A stretch of DNA of 64,000 bases from assembly GCA_945859605.1 (NCBI GenBank), contig OX243817.1, positions 25,193,569-25,257,568 on the forward strand, given 5' to 3'. Every line of letters begins with the position of its first letter. Positions within the stretch are counted from its first letter, which is position 1. This document shows positions 1 through 10,944 of the stretch, in pieces. The notes beneath the pieces are model-generated. The model had not been told where the DNA came from, did no database searches, and saw only the letters and a program-made list of their open reading frames with translations. Origin of the DNA: Lumbricus rubellus. Lineage: Eukaryota > Annelida > Clitellata > Crassiclitellata > Lumbricidae. A program made the position numbers and the translations under genes.

Positions 1-300
1 CGAATGCATTCCCTATAATTATTATAATTATGCGTAGACTTAAATGACGTCATGTTACGCTGTTTTGTAGCGCAACGCCGAACGTCAATCTTACTTAGAT
101 TTATATAGCGCGAGAACGAAGCGATAATATGAAATGGGGAGTCATATATAGCCTACTAACTAATAAAGGTTATTCGATTAATTTATATAGCGCGAGTAGT
201 CCAGAGCAATGAGCACCAATCGATGATCGCATGCAGTGATGAGAAGTCTTGCACAACGGACTTCAATCAATCAATCAATCAATAGATCAAATTAATCAAT
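1..300. other. AT-rich intronic DNA with L2-like tail scraps
   Basis: No coding potential seen. Two short minus-strand matches to the 'gcgctatataaat' LINE tail lie near 99-115 and 180-196. A (TCAA)n run at 263-300 leads into the MITE that follows. The block lies inside intron 1 of the Tbx2/3 gene. Confidence 0.6.
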
Positions 301-309
301 AAAAATCAG

Positions 310-833
310 GGTTCCCGGACAATTCGGCGCCGGACAATTCGGAACGGACAATTCGGACCGGACAATTCGGACCGGACAATTCGGACCGGACAATTCGGAC
401 CGGACAATTCGGAACCGGACAATTCGGACCGAACAATTTTTTGCAGCCCAAATTCGTGATGGACTTCACCATCACCCAAAATGTATACTGTCGAAACTAA
501 TATTATATCTAACACCTCACTTATATATCGGGCATAAAAAAACATGGGCCTATAGGTATGAAACTTACATTTATGTAAATGAGATGCCTATAAGTTGATA
601 ATTTACTGCATTTAGCTACTAATTTCAGTGTCTTATTTCTGTTCTTGGATAAATTTTAGAAGATCTTACAATATTTGTTTGGTGCCATATAATTTTATTT
701 CATACCATTGATAGACAAAAGTTTCATAGCCGTAAGAGCAATATTTTTACATGCACTCCGAATTGTCCGGTTCCGAATTGTCCGGTCCGAATTGTCCGGT
801 CCGAAATGTCCGGCGCCGAATTGTCCGGACACC
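310..833. mobile_element. Non-autonomous DNA transposon (Mutator-like/foldback MITE) with repeat-built inverted termini
   Basis: The ends are inverted: GGTTCCCGGACAATTCGG on the left, and the right end read on the minus strand is GGTGTCCGGACAATTCGG. Each end is built from tandem 14 bp units of the type CCGGACAATTCGGA, about eight on the left (315-433) and five on the right in opposite orientation (757-833). The core (434-756) has no ORF of note. The element is flanked by a perfect 9 bp direct repeat AAAAATCAG (301-309 and 834-842). A 9 bp duplication is usual for Mutator-like elements; a foldback element is the alternative. It sits inside the (CAAT)n tail of an L2-like copy, so it is a nested insertion. 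Confidence 0.8.
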
Positions 834-842
834 AAAAATCAG

Positions 843-930
843 TCAGACAATCAATCAGAATTTATTAAGCGCTCCTTCAAGATCGCTATTCAAAGTCGCT
901 TCCGGCTCAGGCATAACATAGCGAAAAATT
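843..930 (-). repeat. L2-like LINE/SINE 3' tail, split by the 310-833 MITE
   Basis: Read on the minus strand it runs 'ctgagccggaagcg...cttgaaggagcgcttaataaatt' and then into a (TTGA)n-type tail that resumes on the far side of the MITE. This matches the tail consensus seen at 56351-56400. Confidence 0.55.
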
Positions 931-2120
931 AGTCTCAACTCTCAACACTGTTGGTGAACCTGAGAACATGTAGTTTGTAAGGTGTCGGATAGTTAAAGAA
1001 GCTCATTTCAGGTTGTTGTTGCCTTGTTGGACCAACCATTGTCGCAGAGTGGGACGATTGAGTCACGATGCCATGGACAGCAGAGCGCACTGCCGGTCGG
1101 CCTTTCATCCATGATATCTGCAGATGACTGATTAATGCAGACGAAAAGAAAACAAATCTAATCTTAATCTTAATCTAACTTAATCGATCTGACATCGCAA
1201 AGAATTCATTCCTGCTGAGGCATCTAACGCCGGGGATTTGAATCCTGGTCGTCGCATGCATGAAAAGTTAGCTTGACCCGTTTGAATAATAGTCTATAGA
1301 TCTATATACAGGCCTATAGTTGTCTATATAATGTTTGTTTCTATATCGATATATTCGCTATTTACGAAATCATCGATGACAAACATGTACAGATCTATAT
1401 CTGCAGAGTTTCAACACAAACTTGCAATTAAGCATTGCATTGAAACAGATAATAATAAATTGAGCCTGATATTAAACACTGCATGGTTTAATAAGCAGTG
1501 CATGGTGTATTAGGCCTACATCGGACACGACTATTTTAACATCATACATCCGACAATAAACATGCATATATATATATATTATATATATATATATATATGC
1601 ATATGTATATAGAAAGAAAACAAAAGTTGGGGCAATGTTTCAAGGCTTGTCATATATACACACACACACACACTCACACACACACACACACACACACATG
1701 CCGACAATGGGAAACAATTAACCGATGATTGATAATTATCCTCAGTAATTATTTGAAATTGATATCCGGCATCGAGGAAGTATATAATTATAGACTATTA
1801 CAATAATTACATGAAACTGAATTATAGTTCAGTCAATTAAAGTTCGGATCAATTAGATCGGATTTAATCTCAAATAAATACGTTTCGGTCACCAATGACA
1901 ATGTTAAGCATGCATGTCCGTCGGGCCGTGTCGGTGCGTACCAAAACATTTCGCAAAGGAGACAACAGCGATGAATTCTCTTCTCAAATTTGGCTTTACA
2001 TTATAACTGCTCGAAACATTGCCATGGATGAAATCCTTAACATTAAGGTGCAAAAAGGAGCTACAAGAGTTTAAGAAAACAGGCAGATACAGACAAAGAC
2101 ATTGCAGTTGTCTGGATTGG
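931..2120. other. Non-coding intronic DNA with AT and CA microsatellites
   Basis: No supportable gene. It contains a weak tRNA-like B box near 1228-1245, an (AT)n run at 1566-1598 and a (CA)n run at 1656-1698. Confidence 0.6.
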
Positions 2121-2450
2121 TCTTCATCTCCTTCTGTCCGCCCGTCCGTTTTTTCGTCCGTCCGCTTTCTTGTCCGTCCACCCGTCCATTATGATCCGTT
2201 GGATAAATTATATTCAACTGATTTCCATTGGGGTTTGGAGCAACATCAAATGACATGCACCGGAAAGATTCTTTGCAAGCGTAAGCTTATGTCTCTGTCT
2301 CCATCTGTCTCTCTGTCTGTCTATCTGTCTATCTCTCTCTGCCTCTGTCTGTCTGTCTCTCTCTTTGTCTCTCTCACTCTCTTTATCTCTCTGTCTCTCT
2401 CTTTCTCTCTTTCCCGATCTCTTATCTGCCTCTTTTTCTCTTTCCTGCTG
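2121..2450. repeat. (CTGT/CCGT)n and (CT)n pyrimidine tract
   Basis: Imperfect CTGT, CCGT and CTCT units at about 2130-2190 and 2290-2445. The overlapping open frames on both strands are translations of this repeat. Confidence 0.85.
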
Positions 2451-4087
2451 GACCACATTGACCCTTACCCCTCTGTGACGTGCATGGGTTCCACAGCGAA
2501 TGATTTTCTATATCGTGCGAAATCTTAAACGTTTGTCATATTATTCTTATCTCTGCAGAAATCACGAAATTTGCATATGAATGGTTTTCTTGATTATAAA
2601 ACCATCGAGCAATGTTGTGAGTGTAGGCATGTAAGTGATGATGTAACCCCATCAATTTAAGAGCCAGTTTTGACCTGTACTTGGAGCCCATGGCAGTATG
2701 CAATGAATACCCCCTGAAGGGTTAAGAAGAGTCAAACCGACCATGCAGACAGAATGCCTCAAGCATCCATTAAATACACAAGCGTTTAATGTATATTGAC
2801 CAAATATCAATGGAATTGTTTCCCAAGCATCCGAGAGCTTTCTATACATGCCTGCATGGCATATGCACTTGTTATAAGTGCTAACTGTTATTATACGAGC
2901 TATCATCATGCATGCAACTCTGGCAATACTCTTACAGTAATAAATGCAGTGTTCGCAATGTTCAATGCGCTAAAGTGTTAGCATATGCAGTCATCAGTAT
3001 TATTAAGTGAATACGGTAATTCGATATAATTAACTTTACGATGCATGCATGGCCTTAATTGTATTTGCTGTCTATTATCGTAACGGCTGTGGTATAGGTT
3101 TTAAACGAATAGAGGCGTTATATAAACAAGCCGAGGTACGCGAGCCCACATTACTTACGTGCAGGCCTCGGCCTATAATAAAACATAATTTTACAGTATT
3201 GTTTGAAAATGTTGTGTATGTAAATATTACACTACAGCAGAACACATAATTATTATATTTTGAACCATAAGAAAACTGTCTTATTTAGCCGTGTATGAAC
3301 TGGGAACGACTCCGAGTATTTTAATGGGCGCTATGTCAACTGTCTAAAGTTAATACATCACATATGCATGGCAAGAACAACTTCAATATAGGATAATAGG
3401 AGTAAATTATGCAATAATATTAATTAATATTACAACACACTCATGCTGTGTGTAAAGTGTGTAAAGTAAATACACAATATTCAACTATTCAACTGCTTTA
3501 AGTCAGTATGGAAAACAATTCTTCTCTCAGGGCATAAAAATTATACTTGCGCCGCATGGAAGCGCTATGATACTGATTAATCCCTGCTGAAAACGATGTT
3601 ATGTAAGTTTATAATTGCATTACATTACATAGTACACATGAGTTGAAGAGAAAGGAAAGTGTAAGTAAATAGACGAATGTAATAATAGGCCTATACAATG
3701 CAGGCAGGCTGAGGATTGGACTAAGAAGACGAAACCTTAGACAAGCAAACATATACAAGCAAACATACAAGCAAACATAATTCCAGACCTTTGTTTCCGT
3801 CTGCCACGAATAATTACAGAGAAAGAGGCAGAGATAGATATGCACACAAACACAAACATAATTATACTGCGGACACAAACAGACACAAACACAAACAGAC
3901 ACACACAAACAGACACACATAAGCAGAAGGACATATATAACGACAAATAAGTTTAAATTTGGAACAACAATTATTTAGTTTTTTTGTCTATTTTTATTAT
4001 CGGTCTCTTTGTCACATCTTCGTTCTTCACAATGTCTTCTATATATAGTGGGTATTGGAGACATAATTATACCGAATAGTCTGGCTG
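2451..4087. other. AT-rich intronic DNA
   Basis: No coding exon seen, including the expected T-box exon 2. An ACA-rich stretch at about 3825-3930 yields artefactual cysteine/valine-rich frames on the minus strand. Confidence 0.6.
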
Positions 4088-4275
4088 GCAGGCCGACTTA
4101 TTAACTAACTGACTTATTAACTGACTTATTAACTAACTGATTAACTAACTGATTAACTGACTGATTAACTGACTGATTGACTGACTGAATGAATGAATGA
4201 ACAAACTAATGAACAAATCATTGAATAAATAAATAAATGAACGAACAAAAGAATGAATGAATTAATGAAAGAAGA
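4088..4275. repeat. Degenerate (GACT/TTAA) and (GAAT)n repeat beside the exon 1 donor
   Basis: Tetranucleotide units drift from TTAACTGA to GAATGAAT. The array ends about 20 bp from the splice donor of the T-box exon, inside intron 1. Confidence 0.8.
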
Positions 4276-4295
4276 AAGCAACAAATGGCACTGAC

Positions 4296-4681
4296 CTTCC
4301 GGACTTCGTGATGACCATTTCCGTTCCCAGTTCGTGGAACCTCTCCCACAGATCCTTTGCGTCCAGATCCACCTTCGGATCGTCCTGGACGTTGCTCTCT
4401 CCCGGCGAATCCAGTCCTCGAAACGCCCTCGGCATCACACCCTGATGGGACATGAGTACATCCCCGGCCCCGAGCGGCAGACCCCGTACTCCGGACGACG
4501 AGCAGACCGGGTGATGGGGCAGCTTGGCCAGCAGAGGTGATGATGGACCGAGGGCGGCCAGAGAGGCGGCGGCATGGGAGCTGCCGGTCAGATAGGCCTG
4601 GTGATGTCCACTGGCGGCCAGGATGGAGCTGACGCTGTAGTCCGTCGGGCGGCTGTACAGGTAGGGGTTGAAGGTGGCCAT
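4296..4681 (-). CDS. Tbx2/3: Tbx2/3-class T-box transcription factor, exon 1 (partial gene)
   Basis: This exon encodes the N-terminus of a nuclear DNA-binding T-box factor of the Tbx2/3 (Omb) class, usually a transcriptional repressor in development. It reads about 128 residues. Residues 1-20 ([20 protein letters not shown]) resemble the conserved Tbx2/3 start, which has a 'RPxDF/YSVSSLL'-like segment. Residues 21-98 are a low-complexity linker. Residues 100-129 ([13 protein letters not shown]...[14 protein letters not shown]) are the beginning of the T-box domain. The reading frame is open upstream to 4741, but I chose the ATG at 4681 because family proteins begin there. The exon ends in a split arginine codon, AG|GTCAGT. 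This phase-2 junction after 'KSGR' fits my recollection of the vertebrate TBX2/TBX3 exon 1 boundary. The donor has C at +3 instead of a purine. The rest of the T-box lies beyond position 1. Confidence 0.9.
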
Positions 4682-4789
4682 CGAAGACAAAGTGGGGGGC
4701 TGATCCGCCGGGTCACTAGAGAAGCGTTCAAATATCATCACACTCCGACGCTAGACGGCGGCAGAAAAACGAACTCACAGAACTGTGCA

Positions 4790-4800
4790 ATAATATATAG
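4790..4800 (-). promoter_or_regulatory. Possible TATA element of the Tbx2/3 gene
   Basis: The minus strand reads CTATATATTATTG about 110 bp upstream of the chosen ATG. This would place a start site near 4765 and give a short 5' UTR. It is positional inference only; a start farther up in the CpG-rich block is equally possible. Confidence 0.25.
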
Positions 4801-5910
4801 TCCTTGGTCGACGCAACGTACCTCCGAGGTAGGTAAGTAGTTAGGTAGGTATAGATGGTAGGTAGGTATGGTAGGTAGTCCTATGGATGGACGACGCAAC
4901 TACGATCTGACGAATGTCTGTCGGTGCGTACGTGCGTGCGTCTGTCGGTCGGTCGGTCGTAGAGTCGCAGCTTATAACGATTGTTAACAGACCCTAATAA
5001 CACTCGTCGGTACTTGAGGCGAGCTGTCCGTCTGGGCTGTGGCGGCGTCGCCTGTCTCAAGTACTTGCGCTGCTGTGCCTCCCTCGACGCTGCTTGATCG
5101 TCAGAGAGAAGGGTTTAGAGTTGGTCACCGCCGCCGCCGCCGTCGCCGCCGACGCTGGAAGCTACAAGTGTTCGTCGCCGACCGCGCATTTAATCCACTG
5201 TGTGTACGTCTCAAAATCTCCTCTCCTTCCTCTTCTTCCTCTTCGTCTTCTTCTTCACCACCTTCTCCTTCTTCTCGTTCTTCTTCTGCTTCTTCTCGAT
5301 CGCTCAAATCACCAGCATCGCCGTCCCAGTCGACTTCGCCTGTGTACCACAACTACAACAACGAGAGCTGCATCAACGGACAATGACGACAACAACGACG
5401 CAGGCGGCAATACAGCAGCAGCGCCACAGCTACTTGCATCCTCCTACTCTCTTCTCTCTTCTCTCCGCTTCTCTCCGCTGGTCTCCGCTCCTCGCAGGTA
5501 CAAGCACCGACTGCCCGTGCGCCGCGCGGCTCCAGACTATCTGGCACCTCACGCCCCGCCCCTTTTCGGCGCTGCCCCGCCTCCCGGCGTCGCCAATTGG
5601 CCAGCGCCCGTTTAGCGTCGACCAACGGTTTGTTGGCGCTGCGTGAATGGCGTCGCGCGCGGCGCTTTGAGACGGTTCGGCGCCGGCGTTGTGCAAGAAC
5701 GTATCACATTGTACACAGTGTATCAGACGCCGCCGACGTTGCCGTAAGCCGGCGGACGCCAGTCGGTCCGCGACAGCTGAAGAACGGTACACAAACTCAG
5801 GATAAAAGTGGCACCTCGGCCATTGAGCTCATTCACGCCGGGCGCACAATGGACGAACGGAGCGGCACACATATCTCGTGAGAAGTCAATTAAGCCGTCC
5901 GTAATAGGCG

Positions 5911-5918
5911 AGGTGTGA
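5911..5918 (+). promoter_or_regulatory. T-box half-site AGGTGTGA
   Basis: Exact match to the canonical T-box binding half-site, about 1.2 kb upstream of the Tbx2/3 ATG. Two further matches lie at 49533-49540 (reverse) and 57261-57268. That total is close to chance for 64 kb, so only the position makes it notable. Confidence 0.3.
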
Positions 5919-6137
5919 TATAGACGCCGTAAACTACAACAGCCTCATGTCGCCAAAGCCCTCACTCCAGACGACCATTATAATAATCGCCGGCGACGAG
6001 ACGCCTTTGAAGGCCCCACCGGCGACGGCAGTGGCGGCGGCGGCGGCGGAGGCCGGGGCGGTGGGGCAGGCAGGCGCACACATTGGCATACCTGTGCTAG
6101 GAGCCACGAGAACACGGCGCAATACGCCTACTTATCT

Positions 6138-6680
6138 TTCTGTCCATCTGTCTGTCTGTGTGTGTCTGTCTTTGTCGCTTCGTGTATCTGTGTCTCTCTG
6201 TCTCTGTGTGTTTCTGTGTCTCTCTCTGTGTCTCTCTGTGCCTCTCTGTCTCTGTCAGTCTCTGTCTTTGTCTATCTGTCTCTCTGTCTCTCTGTATCTC
6301 TGTCTGTGTCTTTGTCTTTGTCTGTGATTGTGCCTGTTTCTGTCTCTGCCTGTATTATGCGCTGTCGCCGTATTGGACTCCGCGTCGCATGTCATGTCAC
6401 TTTCCTCTCATCATCAATCTAGAAACTGTGTGTCTGTATGCTTGTCTCTGTCTGTGTATATGTTAGCTTGTCTTTTTTTGTGTGTCTGGATGCTTGTCAC
6501 TGTCTGCAGCTATTTCTAGATCACGCAGTCGGTCTGTCAGTTTATTGGTTTCTTCTGACACAGTGTGCGTGCCTCTGCTGTGTGTCTGTGTGTCTGTGTC
6601 CCTGTGTCTGTGTGTCTGTCAGTCTATGTGTGTGTCAGTCTATTTATGTGTGTATGTGTGTCTGTGTGTGCGTCTATAGC
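6138..6680. repeat. (CTGT/TG/CT)n degenerate microsatellite block
   Basis: Interrupted TCTG, TGTC and TGTG units, with unique breaks at about 6345-6425 and 6490-6555. All overlapping cysteine/serine/leucine-rich frames come from this array. Confidence 0.9.
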
Positions 6681-7185
6681 TCTCGCTTAAGTCATTAATC
6701 CTGTCCAGTTTGTCTTGTCTAGACATCCCACTGCAGCAATCTTTTGATAGCCCTCTCAGTTTCTGCTCGTGTCTCTCGCTAATCGTCTGTCAGTCTGATG
6801 TGTGTGTCTTTTGTGATGACCCCCCCCCCCACCCACCCACCCCCTTAACCCCACAGTTCCATAGGTCGCTTCTGCCAATTAACGAAACCGAATACTAATT
6901 AATTACCGAGGGACGTTAATTGGTCCACGTTGGCCTATGCTGCCTGCGCTATCGCATGTCAGAAGGTGACGGTCTTCTAATAAAAGTGTTTTTTCCAAAT
7001 TAAACATACTGATAATGTAATCGCGTGGATGATGGACCAGGATCAGTAGTCGTAAGACGTAAGCGGATATCTTCCATGTCAGCATGTAGGCCTAATACTG
7101 GAACAGATCCACATTTTTTTCTCAGTAAAGAAACATGTACTTGCACAATGCATATGTTAGCTATAGGCTATGTGCTTATTTTTTT
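6681..7185. other. Unique non-coding DNA
   Basis: No gene seen. A C-run with (CCCA)n lies at 6820-6845. Confidence 0.6.
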
Positions 7186-7731
7186 GTTTCCTTTGTCTCC
7201 TCGTTTCCTTATTTTCCTCTTATGTTTCCTTCTTTTACTTCTCCCATTCCTGTATGTGATTCCTTTCCTATATAGTCCTCTCTGCAGTCCTCCTCTCGAT
7301 CTCTTCAACATCGATCTTCAACTGCTCTTATACTGCTCCTTTTCCTCCTCCTCCTCCTCCTCCTCCAACCTCCTCCTCCTCCTCCTCCTCTTCCTCCTCC
7401 TGTATACCCTTCGTGCTCTCACTGCTCTTCTTCATCTTCATCTTCATCTCTCTTCTCTTGATATAATGCTCTTTCAATTCTCTTCTACTTCTTTCATCTC
7501 CAAATAATTCTCCTCTTTTCCCCCTTTTCTTTTTCTTTTTTTCTTATTCTTTTTCTACCTCTTCGTCGTATTTCCTATGCTTTTGTCTTCTTGTGATGAT
7601 CATCATCTTACTGTTTTCGATTGATTTCTCCTCGTTTTTCCTCCTCATCTTCTTTTTCTTCTTCTTCCTTCTCTTCTTCATCCTCCTCATCTTTCTAGTC
7701 ATCATAATCATAATCATAATCCTCATCGTCA

Positions 7732-7764
<33 letters not shown>

Positions 7765-7822
7765 CCGTCACCGTCACCGTCATCGTCATCGTCATCGTCA
7801 TAGTCATCATCATCATCATCAA

Positions 7823-7900
<78 letters not shown>

Positions 7901-7970
7901 TATCTTCTTCTTCCTCCTCGTTCTCCTCCTACTCCTCCTCCTCCTCCCTCTGCTCCTCGTTGGTCACTGT
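7186..7970. repeat. Long pyrimidine tract with (ATC)n array
   Basis: TTC/CTC-rich from 7186 to 7690, then (TCA)n with embedded CGTCAT and CGTCAC units at 7698-7901, then (CTC)n to about 7960. The frames made only of methionine or isoleucine are translations of the ATC repeat. Confidence 0.9.
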
Positions 7971-8284
7971 GTTTGTTTTGGACATCGGCGACATTCCCAG
8001 GCCCCGTTGACCGACCAACATGGCACCAGCGCCTATACGTCGGACAACGTCATCGCGGCTTAGCCTCCTCATTAGCATAATTAATGCGCGCATGCGTCTT
8101 CTCGGCTATAGCTAATCGTCTGCAAACAACGTCGAGACAGAGCGAGAGACGCCATGGCGGATTAGCAAGAAGAGAGATGTGCTGCATGCCATGGCGTTGC
8201 AGAAGAAAGAAGAAAGATCTGCCATTGCCATGCATGATGCCGCATGTGTGTATACAATACATGCATTGGAAAGACATCTGACCA
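7971..8284. other. Unique non-repetitive DNA, possible regulatory island
   Basis: CpG-containing unique sequence with ATTAGCATAATTAATG near 8072-8087, which resembles POU/homeodomain sites. No coding exon is supported. Confidence 0.3.
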
Positions 8285-8410
8285 GGGCTTAAAGTGTGGC
8301 AGGACGGTCATGGATGGCGTCATGGCACTTATTTTCAAATCTCTATGCCGTCCTGCCAATTATTTAGCCTGCAGCACGCACTGGAAAAGGTAACTGGCGT
8401 CAAGGCACTT
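8285..8410 (+). repeat. Dispersed repeat, copy A
   Basis: It begins GGGCTTAAAGTGTGGCAGGA and continues through 'cttattttcaaatctct'. It aligns over roughly 120 bp with the reverse complement of 53259-53396. The class is unknown; no ORF or terminal repeats are evident. Confidence 0.7.
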
Positions 8411-9851
8411 TGATTTTTTTAAACACTTTTAACACTGCATTTGACAGTCCATTGCATGCAAAAGACACATTGGCATGGTTGCCAGCATTATAGGATGTTG
8501 CTGCTATATATGGGTGTAGAAGTAAATATGGTTGTCACTTGGAGAAATATGTGGTTTGATCAAAGAGAAAATGTGTAAGTTGTTGAAAAGAGAAATGAAA
8601 TCTGAAAAATTGGAACAAATGTATAATGCGTAATTTGACAGCAGGTTTGACTTTGAGTGCTTCTGAGTAGGCATGGAACCTTGAAGCGGCGCTATATATC
8701 AAATTGCAGTAATAAAAAACAATAGACTAAGAAAGAAAGATAGAAATTATAATAATAAAGAAAAATGTATTTAAAAGATAAAAATGATAAAATGAGACAG
8801 ATGAAAATAATATTGGCATATTTCTAGTATGGAGGAGTTCTAACCGTTACAAGGTAGGCTATAAGGTTAAAAGGGCCCCATATTAAATTTTCGGAGGAGT
8901 GGTTAAAAAACACAATGGTCACTATTACATTTTAGCAAGATCTTAAAAAATGCAAAGGCATGAAATTAAGAACATGGGTATTTTTACGGAGCTTTCTAAA
9001 TGTAGACTTCACTGTGCACGTTGTGTGTTTTTATCATTATTTGTGCTCTATAAAGTGCGAATTTTTTTAAAATCCAAAAAGCATATATATATTAGCAAAA
9101 AGGTGTCAATTTTTGGAGGCTCCTCTTATACCACCGTGCGCGGGCGCCAGTGCTAGTTAAGGTAAATAAGATGAGCTGAAAGGTAGCGGTTATAATTTGT
9201 TTCACGCTCTCAATCAGCATGCACTGGACCTAGTTCCTGCAGAGCCAAACTTCTCCATTTGTGCCACATTATGAGCACGTTCGCTGAAACCCACTTCACG
9301 CATATGTCTAGTGTTTTGGCGCCTTGAAACCGGGCTGCAGGATGAGAGTTGAGCGAGAGGCTGCGTCTAATTAGAGAAAGTTCGCGACTTCAAGGGCGTC
9401 AGAGAAATATTGGTAATGCTTCTTCGTCTAGCCATGCTTGCAGCGTCCGGTCAGGTATATACATCGCATGCATGTACAGTTGTACAGTGTACACTCACTC
9501 CTCCTTAGTCCCGGTCGCTTCTGTTGCTCATAAGTGTTTGCAGTTATAACCTCTCCTCGATACAACATCCATGGCGCCTCCGAACTATTTACGATTGAGG
9601 ATGCGCGCGAACGCAGCAATTTCTTTGTGAATAATTATATAGGCGCATCTACAATTATATATATATATATATAATTATTGTTTAAAAACTGTGATAACTT
9701 AATTTTTCATAAGTATAAGTTAGCAAGTATTATAATAGGTCAATACTTCAAGGTAAAAGATAGGCCTATATTTATTGACTTTCAACAACTGCAGCAGTTA
9801 TAGGTAGTTATAGCATAATTATATGTGGATATATGCATATATGTATATATA
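8411..9851. other. AT-rich non-coding DNA
   Basis: No supportable gene. An L2-like tail lies at 8656-8705 and a short (AT)n at 9658-9674. The segment 8840-9160 is unique, with no terminal repeat that I could find. Confidence 0.55.
8656..8705 (+). repeat. L2-like 3' tail
   Basis: 'gtgcttctgagtaggc' followed by 'cttgaagcggcgctatata' matches the consensus tail of the L2-like copies at 24140 and 56351. Confidence 0.6.
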
Positions 9852-10247
9852 CACTGTGTCCCAATAAATCGAGACCCCTTTTTATAATGTGAATAAAACA
9901 GGCAAATCTTGATCGATTTTCAAAATTTTAAAACTGTTTTTATCCTGAGATAATTATCTTGCACTGCTTCAAATATGACGTTTCTGGCATGAATATTGAC
10001 GTCACAATTATGTCATTTGCCTCAGAGAATTTATATGTTAAGTACAGAACACAACTTTTTCGGTACTTAACATTGGAATTCTCTTACGTAATTGTGACGT
10101 CAATATTCATGCCAGAAACTTCATATGCGAATCAATGTAAGATAATTATCTCAGGATAGAAACAGTTTTAAAATTTTGAAAATCGATTAAGATTTGCCGG
10201 TTTTATTCACATTATAAAAAGGGGTCTCGATTTATTGGGACACAGTG
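9852..10247. mobile_element. Palindromic Tc1/mariner-type MITE
   Basis: The whole 396 bp is one inverted repeat. CACTGTGTCCCAATAAATCG at the left is mirrored by the right end, and matching continues inward (gacccc, 'caaaattttaaaactg', 'gataattatct', 'atgaatattgacgtcac') to a centre near 10050. Flanking dinucleotides are TA on both sides (9850-9851, 10248-10249), the usual Tc1/mariner duplication. There is no transposase. Each arm is about 190 bp with few mismatches, so a transcript across it would form a long hairpin. Confidence 0.85.
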
Positions 10248-10690
10248 TATATATATATTCATAGACGCGTTTAATTGAATTAATAGAAATATATAATTAA
10301 TTTTAAAAGTCGTTAAAGAGCTGATGAATTAAGGTGCACGAATTCGGAGGTGCGAAGTCGACGTGCAAACTCCGGGCTTTGGATCCCAGCACTGGCAGCA
10401 GCGATGAATACATCGGCTACACACAAAATGGCGGGATGAGAAAACAAAGGAAAAAGCTGCAGTATATATATGCGTCCTTGCAGGGCTTTTTTTAGCGTGC
10501 AGTATACACAAAATGTGCAATTGTAAATATATTTGTGCACTTGTAAAAGAAATCTTGTGCGGGGATAATCATTAGACAAAGGTAACTGCAGTCGGTTTAC
10601 CACGGAATAGCGAAATGGAACGAAGGGCTTGTGCATTGAAAAATCTGCAGGAAGGACAAACTTTCAAGTTGATGACAAAAAATGTCATCA
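10248..10690. other. Unique non-coding DNA
   Basis: No gene seen. The frames present are short and resemble no family I know. Confidence 0.5.
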
Positions 10691-10706
10691 GATTTTATAC
10701 GCGGCG

Positions 10707-10905
10707 ACTTGCGACATTTCTGTAGAGAAAACTTGCGACATTTCTTGGAAAACTTGGGACATTTCTGAAGAAAAAACTTGGGACATTTCTGGGGAAAACT
10801 TGCGACATTTCTGGGGAAACTTGCGACATTTCTGTAGAGAAAACTTGGGACATTTCTGGGGGAAGTTGGAGCATTTCTGGGAAAAACTTGCGACATTTCT
10901 GAAGA
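10707..10905 (+). repeat. Tandem array of 'gacatttctgggraaacttg' units
   Basis: About eight to nine units of roughly 20-26 bp built on GACATTTCTG plus AAAACTTG. A shorter array of the same unit occurs at 19022-19085, so it belongs to the family. Confidence 0.85.
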
Positions 10906-10944
10906 AAATAAATAAACTTTTTAAAAAGACATCAGATTTTATTG

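Larger units (their letters stand above)
4682..6130 (-). promoter_or_regulatory. CpG-rich 5' flank of the Tbx2/3 exon (promoter/5' UTR region)
   Basis: CG-rich, largely unique sequence abuts exon 1, most dense at 5030-5180, 5480-5780 and 5980-6120. It has a pyrimidine tract (5220-5300) and GCC/GCG runs. Open frames on both strands are low-complexity (SSSS, RRRR, EEEE) and mutually overlapping, so I do not call them genes. Confidence 0.55.

Noticed and set aside
1..4295. T-box exon 2 inside the window
   Set aside because: No frame in this stretch encodes the expected continuation of the T-box domain.
5039..5646. Overlapping frames in the CpG-rich region upstream of the T-box exon
   Set aside because: Low-complexity R/S/L/E content on both strands, with no family resemblance; better explained as 5' flank.
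7544..8063. Poly-methionine and poly-isoleucine frames
   Set aside because: Translations of an (ATC/GAT)n array.
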